Positions 33,623 through 41,732 of a DNA stretch of 64,000 bases are shown here, in pieces (within the stretch, counting starts at the first letter, position 1; the number at the start of each line of letters is the position of its first letter). Source of the DNA: Thermococcus sp. 18S1 (GTDB lineage: Archaea; Methanobacteriota_B; Thermococci; Thermococcales; Thermococcaceae); NCBI RefSeq assembly GCF_012027645.1, contig NZ_SNUU01000001.1, forward strand, positions 1,116,001 through 1,180,000, in the 5' to 3' direction. The notes under the pieces are model-generated. The model saw nothing but the letters and a program-made list of their open reading frames with translations. It made no database searches and had not been told where the DNA came from. Made by a program: the position numbers and the translations under genes.

Positions 33623-35569
33623 GTGATAAGAAGAGAGACCTTCGTCGAGGATATACTACGCGATATAAAAGCTGTAATAAGCCAGATGGTTCCGCCCGAG
33701 GCGAGGATAACCGACGTTGAGTTCGAGGGTCCCGAGCTGGTCATATACGTCAAGAACCCGGAGGCCATAATGCGGGATGGGGAGCTAATAAAGAACCTCG
33801 CCAAGGTTCTTAAAAAGCGCATAAGCGTCCGCCCCGACCCGGATGTCCTCCTCCCGCCAGAAAAGGCGGAGGACATGATAAAGGCCCTGGTTCCGCCCGA
33901 GGCGGAGATAACCAACATAAGCTTCGACCCGTCCGTTGGTGAGGTCATCATAGAGGCCAAGAAGCCGGGCCTCGTCATCGGCAAGAACGGCGAGACGCTC
34001 CGTCTCATCACTCAGAAGGTCCACTGGGCGCCGAGGGTCGTCAGGACTCCACCGCTCCAGAGCCAGACCATCTACTCGATAAGGCAGATACTCCAGGCCG
34101 AGGCCAAGGACAGGAGGAAGTTCCTCCGCCAGGCGGGCAGGAACATATACCGCAAGCCGGAGGTCAAGAGCGATTGGATACGCATAACCGGCCTGGGAGG
34201 CTTCCGTGAGGTCGGAAGAAGCGCCCTTCTTGTCCAGACCAACGAGAGCTACGTTCTGGTCGACTTCGGTGTCAACATAGCTGCCCTCCGCGATCCCAAG
34301 AAGGCCTTCCCGCACTTCGAGGCTCCGGAGTTCCGCTACGTCCTCGACGCGGGTCTCCTGGATGCCATCATCATAACCCACGCCCACCTTGACCACAGCG
34401 GAATGCTGCCCTACCTCTTCCGCTACAAGCTCTTCGACGGGCCGATATATACGACTCCCCCGACCAGGGATCTGATGGTTCTTCTCCAGCAGGACTTCAT
34501 CGAGATCCAGAAGATGAACGGTGTCGAGCCGTTGTACAGACCGAGGGACATTAAGGAGGTCATAAAGCACACGATAACCCTCGACTACGGCGAGGTCCGC
34601 GACATAGCCCCGGACATGAGGCTCACCCTTCACAACGCCGGCCATATCCTCGGATCGTCCATAGTGCACCTTCACATAGGCAACGGACTCCACAACATAG
34701 CCATAACCGGCGACTTCAAGTTCATCCCGACCAGGCTCTTTGAGCCGGCCGTCAGCAGGTTCCCGCGCCTCGAGACCCTCGTCATGGAGTCCACCTACGG
34801 TGGAAGCAACGACTACCAGATGCCCAGGGAGGAGGCCGAGAAGAGGCTCATAGAGGTCATCCACCAGACCATCAGGCGCGGCGGAAAGGTGCTCATCCCC
34901 GCCATGGCCGTCGGTAGGGCGCAGGAGATAATGATGGTACTCGAGGAGTACGCAAGGATAGGCGGCCTCGAGGTTCCGATTTACCTGGACGGCATGATAT
35001 GGGAGGCGACTGCCATACACACTGCCTATCCGGAGTACCTCAGCAGGCACCTGCGCGAGCAGATATTCCACGAGGGCTACAACCCGTTCCTCAACCCGAT
35101 ATTCAAGAGCGTCGCCAACTCACGCGAGAGGCAGGAGATCATAGACTCCGGCGAGCCGGCCATAATCATAGCCACCTCGGGCATGCTCGTCGGCGGGCCG
35201 AGCGTTGAGTACTTCAAGCAGCTCGCCTCAGACCCGAAGAACAGCATGGTCTTCGTGAGCTACCAGGCGGAGGGAACCCTCGGAAGGCAGGTGCAGAGAG
35301 GTTTACGCGAGATACCTCTCGTCGGAGAGGGCGGAAAGACGGAGGTAGTCAACGTCAACATGGAGGTTCACACCATAGACGGCTTCTCCGGTCACGCCGA
35401 CAGGAGGGAGCTCATAAGCTACATAGCCCGCCTGAGGCCCAGGCCGGAGCGCGTCATAACCGTCCACGGCGAGGCCCACAAGTGCCTCGACCTCAGCACG
35501 AGCATACACAAGAAGTTCGGCCTCTCAACGCGCGCTCCGAACAACCTCGACGCCATAAGGCTCAAGTGA
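33623..35569 (+). CDS. fttA: Transcription termination factor FttA / aCPSF1 ribonuclease
   Basis: This 648-residue beta-CASP metallonuclease is homologous to CPSF73 and ends transcription in archaea by cutting nascent RNA. Two N-terminal KH-like domains (about 1-140, with the 'GLVIGKNGETLR' loop) are followed by a metallo-beta-lactamase core with HAHLDH at residues 253-258. Further ligands lie in 'AGHILGSS' and 'TGDFKF', and the beta-CASP domain closes with 'GFSGHADRREL' and 'VHGEAHKC'. The frame opens at a GTG at 33614, but GGTGAT there is the ribosome site for the GTG at 33623. It is co-transcribed with psmB. Confidence 0.93.
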   Translation: MIRRETFVEDILRDIKAVISQMVPPEARITDVEFEGPELVIYVKNPEAIMRDGELIKNLAKVLKKRISVRPDPDVLLPPEKAEDMIKALVPPEAEITNISFDPSVGEVIIEAKKPGLVIGKNGETLRLITQKVHWAPRVVRTPPLQSQTIYSIRQILQAEAKDRRKFLRQAGRNIYRKPEVKSDWIRITGLGGFREVGRSALLVQTNESYVLVDFGVNIAALRDPKKAFPHFEAPEFRYVLDAGLLDAIIITHAHLDHSGMLPYLFRYKLFDGPIYTTPPTRDLMVLLQQDFIEIQKMNGVEPLYRPRDIKEVIKHTITLDYGEVRDIAPDMRLTLHNAGHILGSSIVHLHIGNGLHNIAITGDFKFIPTRLFEPAVSRFPRLETLVMESTYGGSNDYQMPREEAEKRLIEVIHQTIRRGGKVLIPAMAVGRAQEIMMVLEEYARIGGLEVPIYLDGMIWEATAIHTAYPEYLSRHLREQIFHEGYNPFLNPIFKSVANSRERQEIIDSGEPAIIIATSGMLVGGPSVEYFKQLASDPKNSMVFVSYQAEGTLGRQVQRGLREIPLVGEGGKTEVVNVNMEVHTIDGFSGHADRRELISYIARLRPRPERVITVHGEAHKCLDLSTSIHKKFGLSTRAPNNLDAIRLK

Positions 35570-35594
35570 CGGCCAGGATCGAGAAGTGATGAAA

Positions 35595-36926
35595 ATGAAG
35601 GTCCGCTGTCCCAGCTGCGGGCGCCTCTATTCTTCCCTTATTCCCCCAGGGTGCTCCTGCGGGGAGCGTCTGGAGGTATCCTATGATTACGAGAAAGTCG
35701 ACCCGTCCAGATGGCGGAACCGTGAACCCGGCGTCTGGAGATACCGGGAGCTTCTGCCGGACGTCCATGAGGTCGTGAGCCTTCGAGAGGGGGGCACGCC
35801 CCTCATAAGGGCCAAACTCGGCCGCGAGCTTGGGCTCAACGTCTTCATCAAGGACGAGACCAGGAACCCCACCGGCTCCTTCAGGGACCGTCTCGCGACT
35901 GTCGCAGTCTCTTATGGCCTTCCCCACGCAGAAAACGGCTTTGTGGTGGCGAGCAATGGAAACGCGGCAGCTTCCCTTGCCGCTTACGCCGCCAGAGCCG
36001 GCAGACCCGCCTACACCGTCGTGCCGAAGCTCGTGGAGCAGGGCAAGCTCAATCAGATAGTGGCCCTCGGGGCGAAGCTCATACGGTACGGGGAGAGCGT
36101 GGACGAGGGCATAAGCTACGCGGAGGGTCTCGCTGAGGGCAGGGGGCTCTACAACATCACCCCCGAGAGCAATCTCATCGGCCTGGAGGGACAGAAAACG
36201 CTGGCCTTCGAGCTCTGGGAGGATTTGAACCCGACGCACGTGATAGTCCCGACTGGAAGCGGCAGCAACCTCTACAGCATCTACAAGGGTTTCAAGGAGC
36301 TCATTGAGGTGGGCGCGGTTGACGAGATGCCCAAACTGATCGCCGTTCAGGCCGAGAAGTGCTCCCCCATAGCGAGCGAGGTGCTGGGCGTTGAGCCGCG
36401 GGCCGAGCCGACCAAGGCGCTGGCCCTGTACGTGAAGAGCCCCGTTATGAAAGAGCTCGCCCTGGAGGCTATACACGCCAGCAGGGGGACCGCTGTTCTC
36501 GTCGGAGAGGACGAACTCGACCTGGGGCAGCGGCTCCTTGCCGGGGAGGGAATATTCGCGGAGTACGCCTCTTCGGTTATCGTCCCTGCACTCCTCAAAC
36601 TGGCGGAGGAGAATTATTTCGAACGTGACGACAGGATAGCCCTTATAGTGACAAGTTCGGGCCTCAAGGGACACTACTCTGAGAGCAGGGAGAAATTCAC
36701 CGTCGGCGGAACCAAGCTCGAGATACTGAAGCTGCTGAGCGGGAGGAGCATGTACGGCTATGAGGTATGGGAGGCACTGGAGAAGCCGCTCAAGTACCAG
36801 GCCGTTTACCAGCACCTGCGCGAGCTCGAGAGCATGGGGCTTATCGAGGAGACCCACAGAAAGGGGAGACGGGTCTATTACGGGCTGACGGAGAGGGGCA
36901 GGAGGTTCCTTGAGACCCTGGGGTAG
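35595..36926 (+). CDS. Threonine synthase-like protein lacking the PLP lysine, with C-terminal winged helix
   Basis: This 443-residue protein has three parts. An N-terminal zinc ribbon 'CPSCGRLYSSLIPPGCSC' starts at residue 5. A fold-type II PLP-enzyme domain closest to threonine synthase spans about 30-360. From about residue 372 a PadR-like winged helix follows ('KLEILKLLSGRSMYGYEVWE', then 'ALEKPLKYQAVYQHLREL', 'GLTERGRRFLE'). The PLP-lysine motif reads 'NPTGSFRDR': residue 97, expected Lys, is Arg (AGG at 35883-35885). The phosphate loop ('TGSGSN') and substrate loop ('ASNGNAAAS') are otherwise kept. Catalysis is therefore doubtful; a ligand-sensing regulator is an inference. The start at 35595 is preferred over 35586/35589 because AGTGAT precedes it. 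Confidence 0.8.
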   Translation: MKVRCPSCGRLYSSLIPPGCSCGERLEVSYDYEKVDPSRWRNREPGVWRYRELLPDVHEVVSLREGGTPLIRAKLGRELGLNVFIKDETRNPTGSFRDRLATVAVSYGLPHAENGFVVASNGNAAASLAAYAARAGRPAYTVVPKLVEQGKLNQIVALGAKLIRYGESVDEGISYAEGLAEGRGLYNITPESNLIGLEGQKTLAFELWEDLNPTHVIVPTGSGSNLYSIYKGFKELIEVGAVDEMPKLIAVQAEKCSPIASEVLGVEPRAEPTKALALYVKSPVMKELALEAIHASRGTAVLVGEDELDLGQRLLAGEGIFAEYASSVIVPALLKLAEENYFERDDRIALIVTSSGLKGHYSESREKFTVGGTKLEILKLLSGRSMYGYEVWEALEKPLKYQAVYQHLRELESMGLIEETHRKGRRVYYGLTERGRRFLETLG

Positions 36927-36971
36927 AAAGGTTTTAAAGCCCCTTTTAAAAGCTAGTCGTAGGTGAAGAAT

Positions 36972-37340
36972 GTGAAACTGGCTATCGAGCATAAATTTTC
37001 ACTCACGGTTTATCTATGGGGTATCATAACAGGGATAATCAGCGGAGTGGCTGCGGCTAAGATACAGTACGGGTGGCTCATAGGCCTGGCCCTGTACTTC
37101 ATCATCGACAAGTTCGTGCTCGCGGTTATCAAGGGGCTGCCGCCGGAGATACCCGATGAGCGGGCAGTGCTCAAGAAGGCCTTCTGGGGCTGGGCGCTGT
37201 TCTGGCTCTACTTCACGATGCTCAGCTATTCACTCATGGTTAGCTTTACCCCACAGTGCTACTCCAATCAGAGCCTGCTGTACAAGATGGTGGTAAACGG
37301 AAATGCCACCGTGACCTGCAACCTGACTTCAGTGGGGTGA
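36972..37340 (+). CDS. Small membrane protein of unknown function
   Basis: This 122-residue protein has three hydrophobic helices (about 8-28, 32-52 and 68-90) and a short outside tail with two cysteines and three N-x-S/T sequons (NQS, NAT, NLT). AGGTGA at 36961-36966 is the ribosome site for the GTG at 36972. CTTTTAAAAG near 36945 is a TATA box. It ends four bases before rpiA, with which it is probably co-transcribed. The family is not recognised. Confidence 0.7.
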   Translation: MKLAIEHKFSLTVYLWGIITGIISGVAAAKIQYGWLIGLALYFIIDKFVLAVIKGLPPEIPDERAVLKKAFWGWALFWLYFTMLSYSLMVSFTPQCYSNQSLLYKMVVNGNATVTCNLTSVG

Positions 37341-37344
37341 TCCT

Positions 37345-38028
37345 ATGGAGGAACTCAAAAGGTCCGTCGCCAAAGAGGCCTTGAAATTCATTGAAGACGA
37401 CATGATAGTCGGCCTCGGCACCGGCTCGACCACGGCCTACTTCATCGAGTACCTCGGCAAGCTCATAATGGAGGAGGAACTTGAGGACGTCTATGGCGTC
37501 CCAACTTCCTACCAGTCCAGGCTCCTCGCCCTCGAGTACGGCGTCCCTGTGGTGGGCCTCGATGAGATAGATGCCATAGACATAGCCGTTGACGGCGCCG
37601 ACGAGGTTGACCCCAACCTCAACCTCATCAAGGGCCGCGGTGCGGCGCTAACCATGGAGAAGATAATCGAGTACCGGGCAGGAACTTTCCTAGTCCTCGT
37701 TGATGAGAGCAAGCTGGTAGAGAGGCTCGGTCAGAAGATGCCCGTCCCAATCGAGGTTATTCCGGCAGCCTGGCGTGCTATAGCTGAGGAGATAGAGGTC
37801 TTCAACGCCACCGCCGAGCTGAGGATGGCGAGCAAGAAGGACGGGCCGGTCGTTACGGACAACGGCAACTTCATCCTCGACGCCAGGTTCCACCGCATAG
37901 ACGACCCGCTCGACCTTGAGATAGAGCTCAACAACATCCCGGGTGTCGTTGAGAACGGCATCTTCGCGGACATAGCTGACATAGTCCTCGTCGGCACGAG
38001 GGAGGGCGTCAAGAGGCTCGAGCGCTGA
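37345..38028 (+). CDS. rpiA: Ribose-5-phosphate isomerase A
   Basis: This 227-residue enzyme converts ribose 5-phosphate to ribulose 5-phosphate, supplying pentose for nucleotides through the archaeal RuMP/pentose route. The RpiA motifs 'GLGTGSTTAYFIEYLG', 'DGADEVDPNLNLIKGRGAA' and 'VDESKLVERLG' are all present. The length is normal. The ATG has a GGTGAT site that overlaps the end of the upstream membrane protein gene. A T-rich tract follows its stop. Confidence 0.96.
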   Translation: MEELKRSVAKEALKFIEDDMIVGLGTGSTTAYFIEYLGKLIMEEELEDVYGVPTSYQSRLLALEYGVPVVGLDEIDAIDIAVDGADEVDPNLNLIKGRGAALTMEKIIEYRAGTFLVLVDESKLVERLGQKMPVPIEVIPAAWRAIAEEIEVFNATAELRMASKKDGPVVTDNGNFILDARFHRIDDPLDLEIELNNIPGVVENGIFADIADIVLVGTREGVKRLER

Positions 38029-38043
38029 GGTTTTTTCTTTTCT
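38029..38043 (+). terminator. T-rich tract after rpiA
   Basis: GGTTTTTTCTTTTC follows the stop immediately, typical of U-tract termination in archaea. Confidence 0.4.
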
Positions 38044-38457
38044 GCATGTCTCATTTTGGCTCTTGTTCAAACACGTCATAATCGTACGTACTCTTTCCGC
38101 CATCCGTTAAGGATGTCCGAACGATAGTGAGAACGGCGCTGAAGCTTTTGGAAAAGCTTGACCGAAAGTTAGTAGCTCCTTACAGAAACCCACTATAAGG
38201 ATTTTCCTAACACTCATAAAACCTGTTTCCCATAGGAGAACACTCTCAAACGGCGTTAACAACGGGTTTACCTCTCTTGACGCCCTTTGAACACCTTGTT
38301 GGGAGTGGAACTTCGTAAGACTAACAATAGGAGAGTAAACGTGAGGAAAATAAGTACTTTAGAATTGCACGCCACCTTTCCGCCAGCGCTTCGTGGGAAG
38401 CTTCGCTTCCCGATGTGTTGAGACGAAAGTCTCAACATGCGAAGCAAAGGGCTGTAA
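38044..38457. other. Gene-poor AT-rich region with a branched hairpin, possible mobile-element remnant
   Basis: No intact gene is seen in these 414 bases, which are richer in A/T than the surroundings. An open stretch at about 38089-38198 encodes 'IVRTALKLLEKLDRKLVAPY' (20 residues) before a stop and might be a broken gene, but I cannot name it. At 38390-38447 the sequence folds as a three-way junction: GCTTCG/CGAAGC closing stem, GGGAAGC-ttc-GCTTCCC, and TGTTGAGAC-gaaa-GTCTCAACA. It sits just beyond the 3' end of a tRNA gene, a common integration site. A decayed insertion element or an unrecognised structured RNA are both possible. Confidence 0.4.
38390..38447. repeat. Nested inverted repeats forming a three-way junction
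   Basis: There are three perfect stems: a 6-pair outer stem (GCTTCG/CGAAGC), a 7-pair hairpin with a three-base loop, and a 9-pair hairpin capped by a GAAA tetraloop (read on the forward strand). The pairing is direct from the bases; a role is not known. Confidence 0.65.
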
Positions 38458-38545
38458 TGGTGCGGGGGAGGGGATTTGAACCCCTGAACCCCTGCGGGAG
38501 TGGATCTTGAGTCCACCGCCTTTGACCAGGCTCGGCAACCCCCGC
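38458..38545 (-). tRNA. tRNA-Leu (anticodon CAA)
   Basis: The 88-base gene on the reverse strand has a GCGGGGG/CCCCCGC acceptor stem, D arm, and anticodon stem GTGGA/TCCAC around the loop CTCAAGA (anticodon CAA, reading UUG). It also has a long variable arm (CCCGCAGGGG) typical of class II tRNA-Leu, a T arm GGGGTTCAAATCCCC, and an encoded CCA end. TTTATAAA at 38579-38586 is its TATA box. No intron is seen. Confidence 0.96.
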
Positions 38546-38578
38546 TCACGAGGGCCAAGGAAAATAACCAACCTCTGA

Positions 38579-38586
38579 TTTATAAA
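38579..38586 (-). promoter_or_regulatory. TATA box of tRNA-Leu
   Basis: TTTATAAA lies about 34-41 bases upstream of the mature tRNA 5' end on the reverse strand, giving a short 5' leader for RNase P to remove. Confidence 0.55.
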
Positions 38587-38642
38587 CTTAACTAAACTCT
38601 GTCCCGTTAGGGCTTTGGGTGAAAAAGAATATGTAAATGGCG

Positions 38643-39311
38643 TTAGAGTTTTATCGGCGCACCAAAGGCCCTGTCGCCGGCATCGCCGAGTCCTGGGAGG
38701 ATGTAGCCCTTCTCGTTCAGCTCCCTGTCTATCGCGGCCACGAATATCTCAACGTCCGGGTGCGTCTCCTTTATTCTGCTTATTCCCTCTGGCGCTGCCA
38801 GGACGCCAACTATGACGTAGCGCTTGGCATCTCCGTACTTCTTGACCTCGTCGAGAACCTTAATGAGGGTTGAGCCAGTCGCTATCATGGGGTCGGCTAT
38901 GATAACCGTGTCGTCCGGCTTTACCTGGGGCACCTTAACGTACTTCATCTCTATCTCGAACTTGGGGGCCTTGCCGCGGGAGGCGGATACGATGCCAACC
39001 CTGGAGTGGTCGAGAACCTTGATGAGGCCTTCCATGAGAGGGATTGCTGCACGGAGAACCGTGATTATGATGACGTTGCGCCTGTCCTTTATCAGCGTCC
39101 CATCGGTTTCTTCGAGGGGGGTCTTTATGGGGACCTTCTCGACTTCCATGGTCTTCGTCAGCTCGTAGGCCATGTAGCGGCCGAGCTTAACGAGGCCCTT
39201 TCTGAAGGCTATCGGCCCGGTTCTCTCGTCCCTCAGCTCCGTCAGTATTTCCATGATGAAGGGGCTGTCCTCAAAGGAGTAAACACCTTCCCAGCGTTCG
39301 TCCCTCTTCAT
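38643..39311 (-). CDS. upp: Uracil phosphoribosyltransferase
   Basis: This 222-residue salvage enzyme makes UMP from uracil and PRPP. The PRPP loop '[20 protein letters not shown]' (20 residues) and the uracil-binding C-terminus '[16 protein letters not shown]' are clear. It has the normal archaeal length. The ATG has a GGTGAG site four bases upstream. The promoter contains a perfect 8-8 inverted repeat (39322-39343) between TATA box and start. Confidence 0.96.
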   Translation of the reverse strand: MKRDERWEGVYSFEDSPFIMEILTELRDERTGPIAFRKGLVKLGRYMAYELTKTMEVEKVPIKTPLEETDGTLIKDRRNVIIITVLRAAIPLMEGLIKVLDHSRVGIVSASRGKAPKFEIEMKYVKVPQVKPDDTVIIADPMIATGSTLIKVLDEVKKYGDAKRYVIVGVLAAPEGISRIKETHPDVEIFVAAIDRELNEKGYILPGLGDAGDRAFGAPIKL

Positions 39312-39321
39312 GCTCTCACCG

Positions 39322-39352
39322 AAACCCCTTCGGCGAGGGGTTTATTAGCCTT
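39322..39352 (-). promoter_or_regulatory. upp promoter with perfect inverted repeat
   Basis: AAACCCCT (39322-39329) and AGGGGTTT (39336-39343) are exact complements with a six-base centre TCGGCG. On the reverse strand a CTAATAAAC TATA box lies just upstream (about 39344-39352), so the repeat covers the expected transcript start and would make a good repressor site. If transcription starts earlier it would instead form an RNA hairpin directly before the ribosome site. Confidence 0.55.
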
Positions 39353-39380
39353 CCGTCTGCCAATTCGACCCCATAATGTA

Positions 39381-40820
39381 TCAGTTTTTTGACTGATCCT
39401 CGATGATGCGCATCATCCAGGTGCCGCGCAGGAACCAGGCGAGGGCCACTATCGCGGCTATGAAGTTGCTCATCCCCATGCCGAAGAACACACCCTTGCT
39501 CGTGAAGTCGAAGAGCTCCGCGAGAGGTATCGTGATTCCCAGGACTGTGATGGCCCCTATGTAGCCGAAGGCGTAGCTGAGAGGAATCCTCAGCCCCCAG
39601 AGGCGGAATATTCCAAGGGCCATGCTCTTCTTAGTATGGCCCGCGGAACTGAAGGTTCTGTTCACGACTATGAAGATGCCGTTGAAGAACGGCACGGAGA
39701 TCAGGAAGTACTTGAGAACAACCTCGCTCTCCTTAATCACGGCAGGGTCGTTCAGGAAGAAGCGGAATATCTCGACGCGGAAGAGCCCGATGATGACTAT
39801 GGCGAGGCTGGCTATCGCGAAGTTTATGACCATCGTCCTCTCCGCTATCTTCTTTGCCCTCTCGTAGTTCTCCGCCCCGACGTTCTGGGCTATCATGGTT
39901 CCCATTGCCATACTTATGCCCCTCGATATGCCCGTCAGGAAGTTCACGAGGCGGGTGGTTATGGTGTAGGCCGCGTAGGTAACGTCGCCGAAGCCAAAGA
40001 TGATCCTCGTGAGTATCACGAATCCAAAGCTGTTTGCGGACTGGCCTATACTTGATGGGAGGCCGACCCGGAAGAGCTTTCCGTAAAATTCGAAGTCTGG
40101 CTTGAGGCTCTCAAGGCTCAGGCTTATCCCGACGCGATCCGTGAAGAGGAGGTAGAGTCCAATGGCCGCTCCGACGACGTTGGCTATAACCGTCGCCAGC
40201 GCCGCCCCGGCCACGCCGAGCTCAGGAAAGCCCAGCCAGCCGAAGATAAAGAGGGGGTCCAGGATTATGTTTATCATCACTGTGAGGAGCGTTATCTTGA
40301 CGGGCGTCTTTGTGTCACCCGCGGCCCTCATGAGGGCACCAAAGGCCATGAACGCAAAGGAGAACGGCAGTCCAAGGAAAACTATGGTGGCGTAGGTCAG
40401 GGAGTAGGGGTACACGTTCTCGCTCACGCGCATAAAGTGGAGGGCGTAAGGGAGAATCAGAAGGGCCGTCACGGCCGTCGCGACCGAGAAGAACGTCATG
40501 AGTGAATAGAGCGCCCCCGCGGAGCGGTTTGCTTTTTCGTACTCCTCGGCGCCTATGTACTGCCCCACGAAGGCGAAACCCGCTGTAGTGAAACCCATCC
40601 CGAGGGCCATCAGCGTTCCTATTATCGGCCAGACCGTTCCCGGGGCTGAGAGCGCCTCCCTCCCGAGCTTACCCAGCCAGAAGGTGTCCGTTATGTTGTA
40701 CACCACCTGAACCAGGTTGTTTACTATGAGCGGGCCTGCGAGGATGAGGAGGGTTCTCTCTATCGGGCCGTTCAGTATCTGGTCTCTCATTCTCTGGATT
40801 TTCTCGCCCTTCATCTTCAC
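39381..40820 (-). CDS. MATE family multidrug/sodium antiporter, copy 1
   Basis: This 479-residue protein has about 12 helices of the NorM/MATE type, exporting organic cations by sodium or proton exchange. Both halves show the family pattern: 'PLIVNNLVQVVYNITDTFWL' (20 residues) in helix 1, 'AAGDTKTPVKITLLTVMINI' and 'SSAGHTKKSMALG' in the second half. The GTG at 40820 is used because it aligns with the ATG of the paralogue 41733-43139 relative to their shared promoter; an ATG lies two codons later. The transcript would be nearly leaderless. Confidence 0.88.
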   Translation of the reverse strand: MKMKGEKIQRMRDQILNGPIERTLLILAGPLIVNNLVQVVYNITDTFWLGKLGREALSAPGTVWPIIGTLMALGMGFTTAGFAFVGQYIGAEEYEKANRSAGALYSLMTFFSVATAVTALLILPYALHFMRVSENVYPYSLTYATIVFLGLPFSFAFMAFGALMRAAGDTKTPVKITLLTVMINIILDPLFIFGWLGFPELGVAGAALATVIANVVGAAIGLYLLFTDRVGISLSLESLKPDFEFYGKLFRVGLPSSIGQSANSFGFVILTRIIFGFGDVTYAAYTITTRLVNFLTGISRGISMAMGTMIAQNVGAENYERAKKIAERTMVINFAIASLAIVIIGLFRVEIFRFFLNDPAVIKESEVVLKYFLISVPFFNGIFIVVNRTFSSAGHTKKSMALGIFRLWGLRIPLSYAFGYIGAITVLGITIPLAELFDFTSKGVFFGMGMSNFIAAIVALAWFLRGTWMMRIIEDQSKN

Positions 40821-40822
40821 TC

Positions 40823-40850
40823 AGACCGCAATCGAAACGCTGCTATAAAA
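40823..40850 (-). promoter_or_regulatory. MATE copy 1 promoter with shared box
   Basis: TATAAAA (40844-40850, forward reading) is the TATA box. The 17 bases AGACCGCAATCGAAACG (40823-40839) match 15 of 17 in the copy 2 promoter at the same spacing from TATA and start. Confidence 0.55.
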
Positions 40851-40853
40851 GGT

Positions 40854-41699
40854 TTATGATTTTTGGCCGCAGATCGTCCTCAAAAACGCCCTCAGGAAGT
40901 CAAGTCCGCCCCCATGGTTGACCACTCCGGGATGAACCGAGAGGTAGAAGGGAATCCCCTCCTCGGAGGCTTTCCTGTAGTCATGGAGGGCGACGGACAG
41001 TCTGTCGTCCACCTGGTTCTCGCCTATGTACCACGTGTACTCACGGTTCCATATCCTCTGCCGGGTTCCGTTGGGGAGTATGAGCCAGTTGGGCATTACA
41101 ACGGTGAGGTTGTGCTCCAGAACGGCCCGGAGGGACTCGTTGTTGAGTGCCCACGCGGGCGGGAGGAAAAGGGTGAGGTTGCCGAACCCGAGGGAGTTCA
41201 TCAGGGCGGTGGCGTTGTCGAGCTTCTCGTTCGCCATCTCGTAGGAGCAGTTGAACTCGTGGTAGGTGTGCCCGTAGCCGTGGAGCTCCACCCTGTAGCC
41301 CCTCCGCTGAAGTTCATGGAGATAGTTCACAAAATCGGGGTGGTTCCGGAGGTTCCACTCGTCCCCATAGTGGGTGGTGTCAAAGACCGGAATCACGAAA
41401 AGAACGGTCCTGTTGGAGCAGTTGTACTCATCGAGAACCGCTATAATCTGCCTGATGTCATCGAAGTAGTAGGGGGTGACGTCGTGGACGAGGATTAATG
41501 GAGGCTCATTGTGTGTTTTCTGTCCCTCTTTTCCGATCGTGATTTCTGGGACGCCCTCACCTTGGTCTGTGCGGTGGAAAGATCCCTGGTCTTGAGGTGG
41601 GGTGTACGGGGCATCATGGGTGACGCTCCCGACTACGATCGTCAGAACGGCAAGGATGATGAGCATGAGGGCGAGATGCTTAGTTCCCAAAGGGTTCAC
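40854..41699 (-). CDS. Secreted or membrane-anchored polysaccharide deacetylase-like protein (DUF2334)
   Basis: This 281-residue protein has an N-terminal signal anchor (about 8-26), a Pro/Gln-rich linker and a deacetylase-like domain. Candidate metal ligands are Asp in 'LILVHDVTPYYFDDI', two His in 'VELHGYGHTYHEF' and a late 'YLSVHPGVVNHGG'. DUF2334 proteins are related to NodB carbohydrate deacetylases, so it probably trims acetyl groups from a surface glycan (inference). Several N-x-S/T sequons support export. The GTG lies about 25 bases after CTTTTTATC, so the message may be leaderless. It separates the two MATE genes. Confidence 0.78.
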   Translation of the reverse strand: MNPLGTKHLALMLIILAVLTIVVGSVTHDAPYTPPQDQGSFHRTDQGEGVPEITIGKEGQKTHNEPPLILVHDVTPYYFDDIRQIIAVLDEYNCSNRTVLFVIPVFDTTHYGDEWNLRNHPDFVNYLHELQRRGYRVELHGYGHTYHEFNCSYEMANEKLDNATALMNSLGFGNLTLFLPPAWALNNESLRAVLEHNLTVVMPNWLILPNGTRQRIWNREYTWYIGENQVDDRLSVALHDYRKASEEGIPFYLSVHPGVVNHGGGLDFLRAFLRTICGQKS

Positions 41700-41732
41700 C
41701 CGGTGATGCTCTGCATCCGGATGATAAAAAGT

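Noticed and set aside
38268-38558. Reverse frame of 96 codons across tRNA-Leu
   Set aside because: It runs through the tRNA gene and the hairpin zone; the hydrophobic stretch near its end has no start of its own.
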